Source of the DNA: Minwuiaceae bacterium
GTDB lineage: Bacteria > Pseudomonadota > Alphaproteobacteria > Minwuiales > Minwuiaceae
Assembly (NCBI GenBank): GCA_028278525.1
Contig: JANQEE010000045.1
Span: 62,001-126,000, forward strand
Reading direction: 5' to 3'
DNA: 64,000 bases
A program made the position numbers and the translations under genes. The notes under the pieces are model-generated. The model was not told the DNA's origin and did not search any database. It was given only the letters and a program-made list of their open reading frames with translations. Shown one piece after another: positions 55,861 to 63,798 of the stretch. Numbering within the stretch: position 1 is the stretch's first letter; each line of letters starts with the position of its first letter.

Positions 55861-56029
55861 GAAGTTTATAGCATATTTATAGCAGGTGGTGATGAAGCCC
55901 CGAGTGGGCAAAGTGCGACAGCGTGCGTTTTGGGACCGGCCCCAAGACGTTCAAGCCGAGCGCAGAACGGGACGACCGCGCGATCGCCTGCGTTCCGTCA
56001 CATGCGTGGTCGCCAGGCTGGCTGTTCGT

Positions 56030-57115
56030 TCACAATAGATCGTCATCCGCCGTCTGATCGGTTCGGCCGGCAAACCGCCACGCCAGGGTTTCGCTCGCGT
56101 GGAAGGGGACAACGCGCACAGTTTCATCGCCCATCAGCTCGGGCACGTCCTGCGGCTCTCGCCGCAGCGCGACCGTTCCCTCGTTGAGCGGGAGGCCGTA
56201 AAAGCGCGAGCCGAACTCCGATGCGAAAGCCTCCAGCCGGTCAAGAGCGCCTTCCTCTTCGAACGTCTGGGCATAACTCTCGAGCGCCGTCGGCGCGCTG
56301 AAGATCCCGGCGCAGCCGCAGGCGCTTTCCTTTTCATGCTTCTGGTGGGGCGCTGAGTCGGTCCCGAGGAAGAATTTGGGATTGCCCGATGTCGCCGCCT
56401 TGCGCAACGCCTCCTTGTGACGGCGGCGCTTGGCAACGGGTAGACAGTATGCATGCGGACGCAGCCCGCCTTCGAACATGGCGTTGCGGTCGATCCGCAG
56501 ATGGTGCGCCGTTATCGTCGCCGCCAGGTTCGATCCCGCCGCCTCGACGAAGCGAACCGAATCTTCGGTGGTGATATGCTCCAGCACCACCTTGAGGCCT
56601 GAAAAGTCTGCCAGCACCGGCGTCAGAACCTTCTCAAGGAACACGGCCTCGCGGTCGAAGATGTCGATATCCGGCGACACCACTTCGCCATGCACCAAGA
56701 GCGGCATGCCGATGGCCTCCATGCGCTCCAGCACCGGCCAGATCTTGCGCACATCCGTGACGCCATCCGCGGAATTGGTCGTGGCCCCCGCCGGATAGAG
56801 TTTGCATGCCGTAAAGACGCCGTCCTTGAACCCTGTCGCGATCTCTTCCGGATCGATCTCATCGGTGAGGTAAGCCGTCATCAGCGGCGTGAAGCGGCAT
56901 CCTTCGGGGAGCGTGTCCAGAATGCGCGTTCGATAGGCCTCGGCCGCTGAGGCCGTCGTCACTGGCGGGACCAGGTTCGGCATCACGATGGCGCGGGCAA
57001 ACTGCCGCGCGGTGTAGTTGGCGGCGAAGGTTAACATGGCGCCATCACGGAAATGCACGTGCCAATCGTCCGGCTGGCGAAGCATCAAAACGTCATCAGT
57101 ATGTTGGGGCGGCAT
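56030..57115 (-). CDS. pyrC: Dihydroorotase, class II (E. coli PyrC type)
   Basis: A 361-residue amidohydrolase cyclising carbamoyl aspartate to dihydroorotate. Metal ligands are all present: DDWHVHFRDG (His19, His21), the carboxylated lysine region TACKLYPAGAT (Lys104), VHGEVV (His141), LEHITT (His179) and GTDSAPH (Asp252). The type differs from the class I dihydroorotases common in alphaproteobacteria, so it may be an extra copy. It is minus-strand and alone, near the Zur locus; extra pyrC genes are known from Zur regulons, but I find no Zur box upstream. The start codon lies inside a GC hairpin. Confidence 0.93.
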   Translation of the reverse strand: MPPQHTDDVLMLRQPDDWHVHFRDGAMLTFAANYTARQFARAIVMPNLVPPVTTASAAEAYRTRILDTLPEGCRFTPLMTAYLTDEIDPEEIATGFKDGVFTACKLYPAGATTNSADGVTDVRKIWPVLERMEAIGMPLLVHGEVVSPDIDIFDREAVFLEKVLTPVLADFSGLKVVLEHITTEDSVRFVEAAGSNLAATITAHHLRIDRNAMFEGGLRPHAYCLPVAKRRRHKEALRKAATSGNPKFFLGTDSAPHQKHEKESACGCAGIFSAPTALESYAQTFEEEGALDRLEAFASEFGSRFYGLPLNEGTVALRREPQDVPELMGDETVRVVPFHASETLAWRFAGRTDQTADDDLL

Positions 57116-57394
57116 CTTGCCGCCATCATCTTCGGCTATGGCTTAATCTCCTTGATTACGGACTTGCACCCTTTCATCGCTTTTACACCGATGCGGTCAG
57201 TCTTATCGAGTTTTCAGATGGACAAAGTGTCGCCTGAGATCAAGTAATAAAGAACCGCACCGGCACTACAAATTTCAGCCGTTCCTTATTCACGTCATCC
57301 GGAATTGGTGGAAACGGCTGCGCGCGCATCCTCGCAATGGTCCTGACGTGCCCCCAGAACTGGTCATTCAGCCTGAGAGTTCGACTGCTTGAGT
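57116..57394. other. Intergenic region upstream of pyrC, no gene seen
   Basis: About 280 bases with lower GC and no supported coding sequence. It must hold the pyrC promoter on the minus strand. I looked for a palindrome like the 63754 Zur box and found none. The pyrC start is in a hairpin formed by GGCGGCA (57108-57114) and TGCCGCC (57118-57124). Confidence 0.5.
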
Positions 57395-57704
57395 TTGTCC
57401 TTTGCGGGCGCGTTTCCGGTTGAAGTCGTGGAGATGGAGAAGAACCGCCGCATCATCCTGCAGTGGGCGGCCGACGACGGCGCCGATGATCCGGCCGGCG
57501 CTTATAGCACGACCGTCACGATGCGGTTCGAGTCGCTGGACGATGGGTGAACGCTCGTCTCCATCGCTGAGGAGGGTTGGCGCAAGACGGACGTCGGCCT
57601 TGAATCTTCCTAATGGCAATTGCGGCGGCTGGATGCAGATGCTCTGCGCCATGAAGGCCTGGCTGGAGCATGGGGTGAACCTGCGCGAGGGCATGTTCAA
57701 GTAA
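57395..57704 (+). pseudogene. SRPBCC/AHSA1-domain gene fragment with stop and frameshift
   Basis: From 57395 the frame encodes FAGAFPVEVVEMEKNRRIIL then AYSTTVTMRFESLDDG, followed by an in-frame TGA at 57548-57550. The same frame continues TLVSIAEEGWRKTDVGLESS, then homology shifts frame and ends NCGGWMQMLCAMKAWLEHGV plus NLREGMFK and TAA. This is an AHSA1-like domain with one stop and one frameshift, and no proper start. It lies convergent to an ArsR gene, beside an intact SRPBCC gene. Confidence 0.82.
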
Positions 57705-57729
57705 AGCAGCGCTCGTGGCGAGGCGCTCT

Positions 57730-58068
57730 TCAATCCCTTTGCCGGCGTTTCCGCTTCCCCCTTGCGATCTCTGTGGCGAGTGCTTCGAACTTCGGTTCCC
57801 AGAACCGCCGGAATGGGGCGAGCCAGTGGTCGACTTCTTCAAGGCCTGAGGCGTTGAGGGCGTAGATGCGGCGAGTGCCCTCCTCGGTCACCGTCGCGAA
57901 CCCGTTCTCTCGCAACGTCCTGAGATGCTGCGAAACGGCCGGCTGGGTGATCCCGAATTCCCCACCCACGATCTCAACAATCGCACCGGAGGAAAGTTCG
58001 TGATCGCACAGCAGTTCGAGGATACGCCTGCGCACCGGATCGCCAAGTACATCAAAAGCGTGCATCAC
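57730..58068 (-). CDS. ArsR-family winged-helix regulator
   Basis: A 112-residue regulator. The ArsR fold is clear: AFDVLGDPVRRRILELLCDH, the recognition helix ITQPAVSQHLRTLRENGF and a beta wing GTRRIYALN. No CxC metal-binding motif is present, so it is not a classic metal sensor. It overlaps the SRPBCC gene by four bases; ArsR-SRPBCC pairs are frequent and probably respond to a small molecule. Confidence 0.93.
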   Translation of the reverse strand: MMHAFDVLGDPVRRRILELLCDHELSSGAIVEIVGGEFGITQPAVSQHLRTLRENGFATVTEEGTRRIYALNASGLEEVDHWLAPFRRFWEPKFEALATEIARGKRKRRQRD

Positions 58069-58706
58069 TTGCCCACATAAGCCGCACCCGTGCGCGCCGC
58101 CATGGCGCGCGCGACGTCGGGTGCTTCACCAGCCGCGATGTGCGCTGCCCCCCAAGCGTCAGCGCAGGCGCGCATGAACGCCTTGCCCGCATCCGAAGCC
58201 ATCCAGGCGTCGTTGGCTTCGCGGTCGATCGGCGCGCCGCCGCTGTCCAGGTGAAGGGCCAGGCCGAGGAACGACAGGTCCCAGCCGACGCCGGTCGCGC
58301 CGGGGCCGAATTGCGTCCAGTGCTCTTCGCCGGCTTCGTCCTTCAACATTGTATGTTCAAGCGTCAGGCGCGTGCCGTGCCCGTCAAACGCGAGCCGGAC
58401 GGTCACCCAGCTCACATGCCCGCCGAATTCCCAGGTCGCGTCCAGCGCCTCGGGTGGGTCGCATCGGGTAATCTCACCTGCGGCATTGCCCTCCAACTGA
58501 TATCGGCCGCCGAGCCGGAGATCCCCTGTGATCGGCAGGAACCAGCGGGGAATGCGTTCGATATTGGTGAGCGCGTCCCAAAGGTCGTCCGGATCGGTGG
58601 CGTAGGTGCGCGCGCCGCTCACGACACGAACTGGTTTGCCGTCATATGTGGCGCCCCTAACCTCACGAAACTCGGCGCCGAGCGCGTCGCTGTAGTCCAT
58701 TGCCAT
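58065..58706 (-). CDS. SRPBCC (AHSA1) family protein
   Basis: A 213-residue START/AHSA1-fold protein. Characteristic segments are VSGARTYATDPDDLWDALTN at residues about 29-48, RIPRWFLPITGDLRLGGRYQ and VSWVTVRLAFDGHGTRLTLE then a C-terminal WMASDAGKAFMRACADAWG helix. This family binds hydrophobic ligands in a deep pocket. It is coupled to the ArsR gene by a four-base overlap; the pair is a single transcript. Confidence 0.92.
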   Translation of the reverse strand: MAMDYSDALGAEFREVRGATYDGKPVRVVSGARTYATDPDDLWDALTNIERIPRWFLPITGDLRLGGRYQLEGNAAGEITRCDPPEALDATWEFGGHVSWVTVRLAFDGHGTRLTLEHTMLKDEAGEEHWTQFGPGATGVGWDLSFLGLALHLDSGGAPIDREANDAWMASDAGKAFMRACADAWGAAHIAAGEAPDVARAMAARTGAAYVGK

Positions 58707-58834
58707 ATTTCGACTCTTCGTATAAGGAAAGACTAATATAAACTATCACTTATATCAAGTTGATTGATGACAGCCCTGTTGGGATTGCGGCTAGACATTA
58801 CCGATTGCTTGCGGACGCGCCACCGACCGATGTG

Positions 58835-58884
58835 GGCCAGAGAACGGACCGCTCTCTCCCGCGAGAGCGGTCCGTTCTCCGGCC
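58835..58884. repeat. Long inverted repeat in non-coding DNA
   Basis: GAGAACGGACCGCTCTC (58840-58856) pairs perfectly with its inverse (58863-58879) around a six-base loop; GGCC on both outer sides extends each arm to 22 bases with one mismatch. No T-run follows, so it is not a typical terminator. The region 58707-59145 shows no supported gene. Confidence 0.75.
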
Positions 58885-59002
58885 GATTGCAGCCGTTGCC
58901 ATGCTGATACTGTGATTGTGGGCCAGTCTACTCGTCCGAAGGCGTCCTATCGACGACCTTGGACCACTATGCCGCCGTTTGGAAAAGACCCTGCTGCTGT
59001 CG

Positions 59003-59024
59003 ACGGGTGCGGGCCCCCGCAACC
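59003..59024 (+). other. Short tRNA 3'-end-like segment (third)
   Basis: GCGGGCCCCCGCAACCA repeats the last 12-13 bases of the two other tRNA fragments (GCCCCCGCA then ACCA). No T-arm is recognisable before it, so this is the weakest copy. It lies about 120 bases downstream of the DUF1826 stop codon. Confidence 0.4.
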
Positions 59025-59145
59025 AGTTAAGTCAGTAACTTAGAATAGCTACGGGACTTTCTGTTTTGACGATAGATAGAGACTGTCGCAACGCGCTTTC
59101 CAGCAACGCGCGCATACCGAAATGGTCGGCAGCTCAATTTTCATG

Positions 59146-59835
59146 CTAGCGGCGTCTCGAGTTGAAGACCTTCGGCCACGGCTCCGAAGATGTCGCCGAT
59201 CGCGTGTTGAGGCAGAGCAGCAATCGCGTTTGGCCGGTCCCCGCGATCGGCGGCGACCGGTGCACGATTCCGCTGCCCGACCCGGCGCAGCTTCCCTTGA
59301 ACATCGCCACATCGTGTGTGCGGAGGCGCTCCAACGGTCCTTTGAACCGCTTCTGCTCACGCAATGCCCGCGCGGCGTCATGCGGCTGGACCCACTCGGT
59401 CGCGGGGCCGCGGTACGTCGTCAGCAGGCGCGCGTCTACGCAGTCGCGGTGGAACTTCCAGCAGGCGTTGTTGCCGACGCGCTCCAGCCGAACATCGACG
59501 AGATCACTTCGGGTGATATCAGCAAAAGCCGAGACGAGATTATGGACGTCGCCGATCAGCAGGTCTCGCATGTCGCCCGGCGGCATACCGCAGTCATCCA
59601 AATGCGGTTCCACCGCCCGTCGAAGGTCGCTCGGTCGGACAAGAACCCGTATGTCAGGAAGACACGAGGCGTCCATGTCTTCGAGCCACGTCCTCAAGCG
59701 AAGGGGAGGCACGCGCCGCCAGATCACGAGTTCCAGGTCGGGTCTTTCGATGTCCGCGAGGCCTTCCACCGAGCCGCATGTCACAACGCCTCCGGCTAGT
59801 CGGGCCGATGTCTCGGTGACCTCAATCGCCGCCAT
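59146..59835 (-). CDS. DUF1826 domain protein
   Basis: A 229-residue protein of the DUF1826 family. The core is WKFHRDCVDARLLTTYRGPA then TEWVQPHDAARALREQKRF, followed by a STVHRSPPIAG-like segment (GIVHRSPPIAGTGQTRLLLC). Conserved His, Cys and Asp residues suggest metal binding. DUF1826 genes occur beside COG0523 GTPases in other bacteria, which supports a zinc-homeostasis role. It is the last gene of the minus-strand operon, one base after the alcohol dehydrogenase gene. Confidence 0.88.
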   Translation of the reverse strand: MAAIEVTETSARLAGGVVTCGSVEGLADIERPDLELVIWRRVPPLRLRTWLEDMDASCLPDIRVLVRPSDLRRAVEPHLDDCGMPPGDMRDLLIGDVHNLVSAFADITRSDLVDVRLERVGNNACWKFHRDCVDARLLTTYRGPATEWVQPHDAARALREQKRFKGPLERLRTHDVAMFKGSCAGSGSGIVHRSPPIAGTGQTRLLLCLNTRSATSSEPWPKVFNSRRR

Positions 59836-59836
59836 A

Positions 59837-60964
59837 TCAGAGCGACTCCCTGATCATGGCCTCAAAGTCATCCTCCGCCGCCCTGCGCGGATTGGTCAGG
59901 GCAGACAGATCTTTCTTCGCATACGTGATCAGGTCGGGAATGTCTTCCTCCTGAACGCCCATAGCGCTCAGGCCCGACGGCAGACCGATGTCGGCGTTCA
60001 TGGCGGACACCGCGTCGGCAATGTCGGCACCGGGCGCCAATCCCATGGCTTGGCGGAGGCGATCATATTTCTCACCGCAATCAGGAGCATTGAAGCGCAG
60101 CACCGCAGGCAGGAAAACCGCGTTCAGGGTGCCGTGATGGAGATTCAAGCGCTCGATACGTCCCGCGGCATGGCTCAGGGCGTGAACCGCACCCAGGCCC
60201 TTAATGAACGACATCGCCCCTTCCGTCGAGCACATCATCATCTGCCAGCGGGCCTCGCGATCCTTGCCGTCCCTCACCGCTTTCGGCAGGTAGCGCCAAC
60301 CCCGCCACAGACCGTCCAGAGCCACGCCATCGGCGGGCGGGTTGATCGTCGGAGTCAGGAGCGCCTCGATGCAATGTGTGATGGCATCCATGCCGGTTGC
60401 CGCCGTCATTGTCTCGGGCAAACCCAAAGTCAGTTCGGGATCGCAGATGGCTGCTTTGGGAAGGAAGAGCGGGCTTGCGAAGGTCAGCTTGCGCCCGTCG
60501 TCCAGAATGATGACGAACCCGACGGAAACCTCACTGCCCGTTCCGGCCGTGGTTGGCACGGCAACCAAGGGCGCGACCGACTTGATAAGCTTTCCACCGC
60601 CGGCCAGGGGATCGAATTGTGCGAGCGGGCCTCCGCTGCCAGCAAGCAGCGCGACAGCCTTGCCCAGATCCATCGCGGACCCGCCACCGACGGCGAGAAC
60701 GCCATCACACCCGTCAGACGTATACTGATCGAGTGCCTTCAGGACGGCGGCTTCAGTTGGATTTCCGGGCGTACCGTCGAAGAGCGAGGTCGGTACATCC
60801 GCCTCAAGCGCGCTCGTTACTCTTTCGACAAGTCCCGCTGCCCTGACGCCCGCGTCCGTGGCGATGAACGGCTTGGAGATCCCCGCTTTGCGCAGCTCGG
60901 CCGGGACTTGCTGCACGGCTCCGAAATCGAAGTGGGTCGTCGTCAAATATGTCAGCGTTGCCAT
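59837..60964 (-). CDS. Iron-containing alcohol dehydrogenase (group III/maleylacetate-reductase-like)
   Basis: A 375-residue Fe-ADH-fold enzyme. The nucleotide-binding motif is GVLAVGGGSAMDLGKAVALL (about residues 87-106). Metal ligands lie in GMDAITHCIEA (Asp, His), HALSHAAG (His) and NLHHGTLN (His). PTTAGTGSEV occurs mid-domain. It would reduce an aldehyde or maleylacetate-type ketone with NAD(P)H. It is the second-last gene of the zinc-starvation operon, 22 bases after the 77-residue gene. An iron enzyme in that place suggests replacement of a zinc alcohol dehydrogenase (inference). Confidence 0.9.
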   Translation of the reverse strand: MATLTYLTTTHFDFGAVQQVPAELRKAGISKPFIATDAGVRAAGLVERVTSALEADVPTSLFDGTPGNPTEAAVLKALDQYTSDGCDGVLAVGGGSAMDLGKAVALLAGSGGPLAQFDPLAGGGKLIKSVAPLVAVPTTAGTGSEVSVGFVIILDDGRKLTFASPLFLPKAAICDPELTLGLPETMTAATGMDAITHCIEALLTPTINPPADGVALDGLWRGWRYLPKAVRDGKDREARWQMMMCSTEGAMSFIKGLGAVHALSHAAGRIERLNLHHGTLNAVFLPAVLRFNAPDCGEKYDRLRQAMGLAPGADIADAVSAMNADIGLPSGLSAMGVQEEDIPDLITYAKKDLSALTNPRRAAEDDFEAMIRESL

Positions 60965-60986
60965 GACGGTTCCAAGTCTCTCTTGA

Positions 60987-61220
60987 CTAGTGAGGACGCG
61001 CTTGCGTGTGTGTGATCAGCGCAGCAACGCGCATGAGATGCGTGGCGGCCTGAGTCGCGTGTCCATAGCGCCCCGCCATTTCAATCAACTCCAGCGTCAG
61101 TGCATCGATAACGGCATCGGACGGGATCCATGCTTCGCCCGCTTGAGTGATGGCGCCCCGGAGAAATTGCCGGGCCTTTTCTACGTCCTTCGTATGGACC
61201 GCTGCGATTAAGTCGCTCAT
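60987..61220 (-). CDS. Small conserved-looking protein, unknown (77 residues)
   Basis: [20 protein letters not shown] begins a mostly helical protein with no membrane segments, few cysteines and a His-rich tail (THTQARPH). It overlaps the COG0523 stop by four bases and ends 22 bases before the Fe-ADH start, so it is firmly in the operon. I do not recognise the family. A partner or assembly role in zinc economy is possible but unproven. Confidence 0.7.
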   Translation of the reverse strand: MSDLIAAVHTKDVEKARQFLRGAITQAGEAWIPSDAVIDALTLELIEMAGRYGHATQAATHLMRVAALITHTQARPH

Positions 61221-62452
61221 TCCGCCGCCTCCGGGCCGCTCCGCCAGATCGGGAACGGATCGCTCAGCTTTTTCCAGGCAGCGGGCTGCACTGTCTTGGC
61301 GTTGGCGTCGCCGACAAGGCAGGCGTCCAGGCGGCGACGGATCGCGGCTTCGTCCATGTCGGTACCGATGAAGACGATTTCCTGGCGGCGGTCTCCGTAG
61401 ACGGGATCCCAGGATTTAGCCATGTGCTCGCGCCATTCCGGGTGATCGGGCCAACGCTCCTGGGGGACGATCGCCCACCAGAAGCCCATGGCCTCGTGGC
61501 GAACCAGCGCACCGGCCTGGCTCAGCTCGCCGACCCATTCGGGGCGGGTGGCGAGCCAGAAGTGCCCTTTGGCGCGAATGACGCCGGGCCAGGATGAATT
61601 GATGAATGCGTAGAACTTCTCCGGGTGGAACGGACGCCGTGCGCGATACACGAAGCTGCGCACCCCATACTCTTCCGTCTCAGGTTTGTGCTCCGCGAAA
61701 CCATACAACTCCTTGAACCACAGCGGATGTTCCTCGGCCTTGTCGTGGTCGAACCGGCCGGTGTCGAGCACCTTGTCCAAAGGCACACGCGACATGCTGG
61801 TTTCGATGAGGTCCGCGTCGGGATTAAGCGAGCGGATGATCTTGCGCGCGGCATCGATCTCCTCGGGCGTGGCCGCGTCGATCTTGTTGAGAATGATAAC
61901 GTCGGCGAACTCGATCTGATCGACGAGCAAGTTGACCAGCGTACGGGTGTCCTCCTCGCCCAGCGCCTCGCCACGATCCTTGAGGAAATCCGTGGAGGCG
62001 TAGTCGCGCAGGAGATTTGCCGCATCGACCACCGTCACCATCGTATCGAGGCGCGAGACGTCCTCGAGGCTCTCGCCCTCTTCCGTCCGGAAGTTAAAGG
62101 TGGCCGCCACGGGCAGCGGCTCGGAAACGCCGGTCGATTCGATGAGAAGGTAGTCGAACCGGCCATCCTCCGCGAGCCGACGCACCTCTTTGAGAAGATC
62201 ATCGCGCAAGGTGCAGCAGATGCAGCCATTGGTCATTTCGACCAGCGTCTCTTCGGTGCGGCTCAGGTCTGCGCCGCCGTCGCGAATGAGATCGGCGTCG
62301 ATGTTCACCTCGCTCATGTCGTTGACGATGACCGCGACGCGCTTGCCTTCGCGGTTGTTGAGGATGTGGTTCATCAGCGTGGTCTTACCGGCGCCAAGGA
62401 AGCCGGAAAGTACGGTGACGGGTAGGCTCGGTCGTTCCAGGGGCTGGGTCAT
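61217..62452 (-). CDS. COG0523 metallochaperone GTPase (ZigA/ZagA/YciC-like)
   Basis: A 411-residue G3E-family GTPase. Walker A is GFLGAGKTT (residues 17-25), the metal-binding CxCC motif is GCICC (76-80), the NKID specificity motif is near 190, and a long C-terminal CobW_C domain follows. In zinc starvation such proteins are thought to deliver zinc to priority enzymes. It is the third gene of the operon after folE and hisI, matching the known COG0523/zinc-paralogue cluster. The gap after hisI is 89 bases, so a secondary promoter is possible. Confidence 0.95.
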   Translation of the reverse strand: MTQPLERPSLPVTVLSGFLGAGKTTLMNHILNNREGKRVAVIVNDMSEVNIDADLIRDGGADLSRTEETLVEMTNGCICCTLRDDLLKEVRRLAEDGRFDYLLIESTGVSEPLPVAATFNFRTEEGESLEDVSRLDTMVTVVDAANLLRDYASTDFLKDRGEALGEEDTRTLVNLLVDQIEFADVIILNKIDAATPEEIDAARKIIRSLNPDADLIETSMSRVPLDKVLDTGRFDHDKAEEHPLWFKELYGFAEHKPETEEYGVRSFVYRARRPFHPEKFYAFINSSWPGVIRAKGHFWLATRPEWVGELSQAGALVRHEAMGFWWAIVPQERWPDHPEWREHMAKSWDPVYGDRRQEIVFIGTDMDEAAIRRRLDACLVGDANAKTVQPAAWKKLSDPFPIWRSGPEAAE

Positions 62453-62541
62453 GGCAAGCCTTCAAAGTGTGAGGACGAAGTCGGGGATGTCGAGTGCGAG
62501 CAGATCTTGCGTTGGAAGCATGAAGGGCATCTCACCCTGCC

Positions 62542-63045
62542 TCAAAGCTGCGTCGGGTTCGGCGCGTCGCCATAGACGGCCTTTGGATCGAAGGATTTCC
62601 GCGACTCCGTGAACACGAGCCGGGCAGGTCCACCGGAAGGGCCGCCGAGCTCCACCGATCGATAGAAACAGGAGCGGTAGCCGACGTGACAACTGGCGCC
62701 CGATCCAGCGACCCTGACGCGCAGCCAGACGGCGTCCTGGTCGTCGTCGATGCGCATCTCGACAACCTGTTGGACGAGGCCACTGGTCGAGCCCTTGCGC
62801 CAGAGGCACTGGCGGCTTCGGCTCCAGTAGTGCGCCTCGCCGGTCGCGATGGTTCGCTGTAGAGCCTCGCCATTCATGTAGCCCAGCATCAGCACGTCGC
62901 CCGTGTTGGCGTCGGTCGTGATGCAGGGGATCAGTCCGTCGGCATCGAACTTAGGCGCCAGGGAGAGGCCCTCCTCGACTTGCTCAACCGACATGCGTGC
63001 CGCGAAGGATGTCGAAGCCGCCGGGTCGGTGGGTTCAGCTCTCAT
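62542..63045 (-). CDS. hisI: Phosphoribosyl-AMP cyclohydrolase, atypical HisI
   Basis: A 167-residue HisI. The core [20 protein letters not shown] and [16 protein letters not shown] are conserved. The usual DCDxD motif reads DDDQD ([11 protein letters not shown]), so the first of three zinc-binding cysteines is aspartate; the two in SCHVGYRSC remain. HisI opens the purine ring of PR-AMP in histidine synthesis. It overlaps folE by 11 bases, has an AGGAGCG site, and lies in the Zur-controlled operon, so it is probably a zinc-sparing copy and not the housekeeping enzyme. Confidence 0.92.
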   Translation of the reverse strand: MRAEPTDPAASTSFAARMSVEQVEEGLSLAPKFDADGLIPCITTDANTGDVLMLGYMNGEALQRTIATGEAHYWSRSRQCLWRKGSTSGLVQQVVEMRIDDDQDAVWLRVRVAGSGASCHVGYRSCFYRSVELGGPSGGPARLVFTESRKSFDPKAVYGDAPNPTQL

Positions 63046-63688
63046 GCGGAGCGCTCCTGGGGCTTCCGATCATCGCGAGAAACTCCCGCCGGGTCGTCGG
63101 GTCGTCGCGAAAGGCGCCGAGCATGCGGCTGGTCACCATGCTGACCCCCGGCTTGCGGATACCGCGCGTGGTCATGCATTGGTGCGCCGCCTCGATGACG
63201 ACGGCGACACCGCGCGGCTTCAGCACCTCCTGGATGGTGTCCGCGATCTGCGACGTCAGCGCCTCCTGGATCTGCATCCGCTTGGCGAACACCTCGACCA
63301 GGCGCGCAAGCTTGGAAATTCCGACAACCCGTCCAGACGGCAGGTAGCCGATATGCGCCTTACCCAGGATGGGCACGATGTGGTGCTCGCAGTGCGATTC
63401 GAGGCGGATGTCGCGCAAGACGATCATCTCGTCGTAGGCGGCCGTCTCCTCAAATGTCTTCGCGAGCAGCGCGACCGGATCTTCGCTGTATCCGGCGAAG
63501 AACTCCTCATAGGCCCGCACCACGCGCTCGGGCGTGCCTGCGAGCCCTTCCCGGTCCGGGTCGTCGCCGGCCCATTCGATCAGCGTCCGCACCGCCGCTT
63601 CCGCCTCTGCCTGGCTGGGCCGCCGGCGCATCGTCGATGCGGAGCGGACTGAATTGTCCGGCCGGCTCCCGACCGTCGCTATATCCAT
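63035..63688 (-). CDS. folE: GTP cyclohydrolase I (FolE, type IA)
   Basis: A 217-residue enzyme opening GTP to dihydroneopterin triphosphate. I chose ATG at 63688, behind AGGAAAGGA; an ATG at 63730 is in frame but weakly supported. The catalytic core [20 protein letters not shown] and the [14 protein letters not shown] region hold Cys, His and Cys zinc ligands, so the protein is a canonical zinc enzyme, not a type IB one. It is the first gene of the zinc-starvation operon. Function as a copy under Zur control is an inference. Confidence 0.94.
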   Translation of the reverse strand: MDIATVGSRPDNSVRSASTMRRRPSQAEAEAAVRTLIEWAGDDPDREGLAGTPERVVRAYEEFFAGYSEDPVALLAKTFEETAAYDEMIVLRDIRLESHCEHHIVPILGKAHIGYLPSGRVVGISKLARLVEVFAKRMQIQEALTSQIADTIQEVLKPRGVAVVIEAAHQCMTTRGIRKPGVSMVTSRMLGAFRDDPTTRREFLAMIGSPRSAPHES

Positions 63689-63753
63689 GTCGAATCCTTT
63701 CCTGCGGCCCCGCCCGGCTTCCGGGGGCATTCGTTCTTGTAATCATTAAATGC

Positions 63754-63767
63754 AATGTTATAACATT
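63754..63767. promoter_or_regulatory. Zur-box candidate
   Basis: AATGTTATAACATT is a perfect 14-base palindrome in the divergent space between folE (minus, 66 bases away) and the zur-like gene (plus, 31 bases away). The flanks TGC and ACA add two more pairs. ATGTTATAACAT-type palindromes are the known Zur operator class in proteobacteria. It could control both directions. Confidence 0.8.
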
Positions 63768-63798
63768 ACATAAATGAAGCGCAAGAAGGGATAAGGCC

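Noticed and set aside
58798-59022. 74-codon minus-strand frame covering the long inverted repeat
   Set aside because: Its sequence is mostly Arg/Ser from the repeat and non-coding DNA; no homology and no ribosome site.
59162-61015. 617-codon plus-strand open frame opposite DUF1826 and Fe-ADH
   Set aside because: Antisense shadow; its length comes from GC-rich codon bias, not homology.
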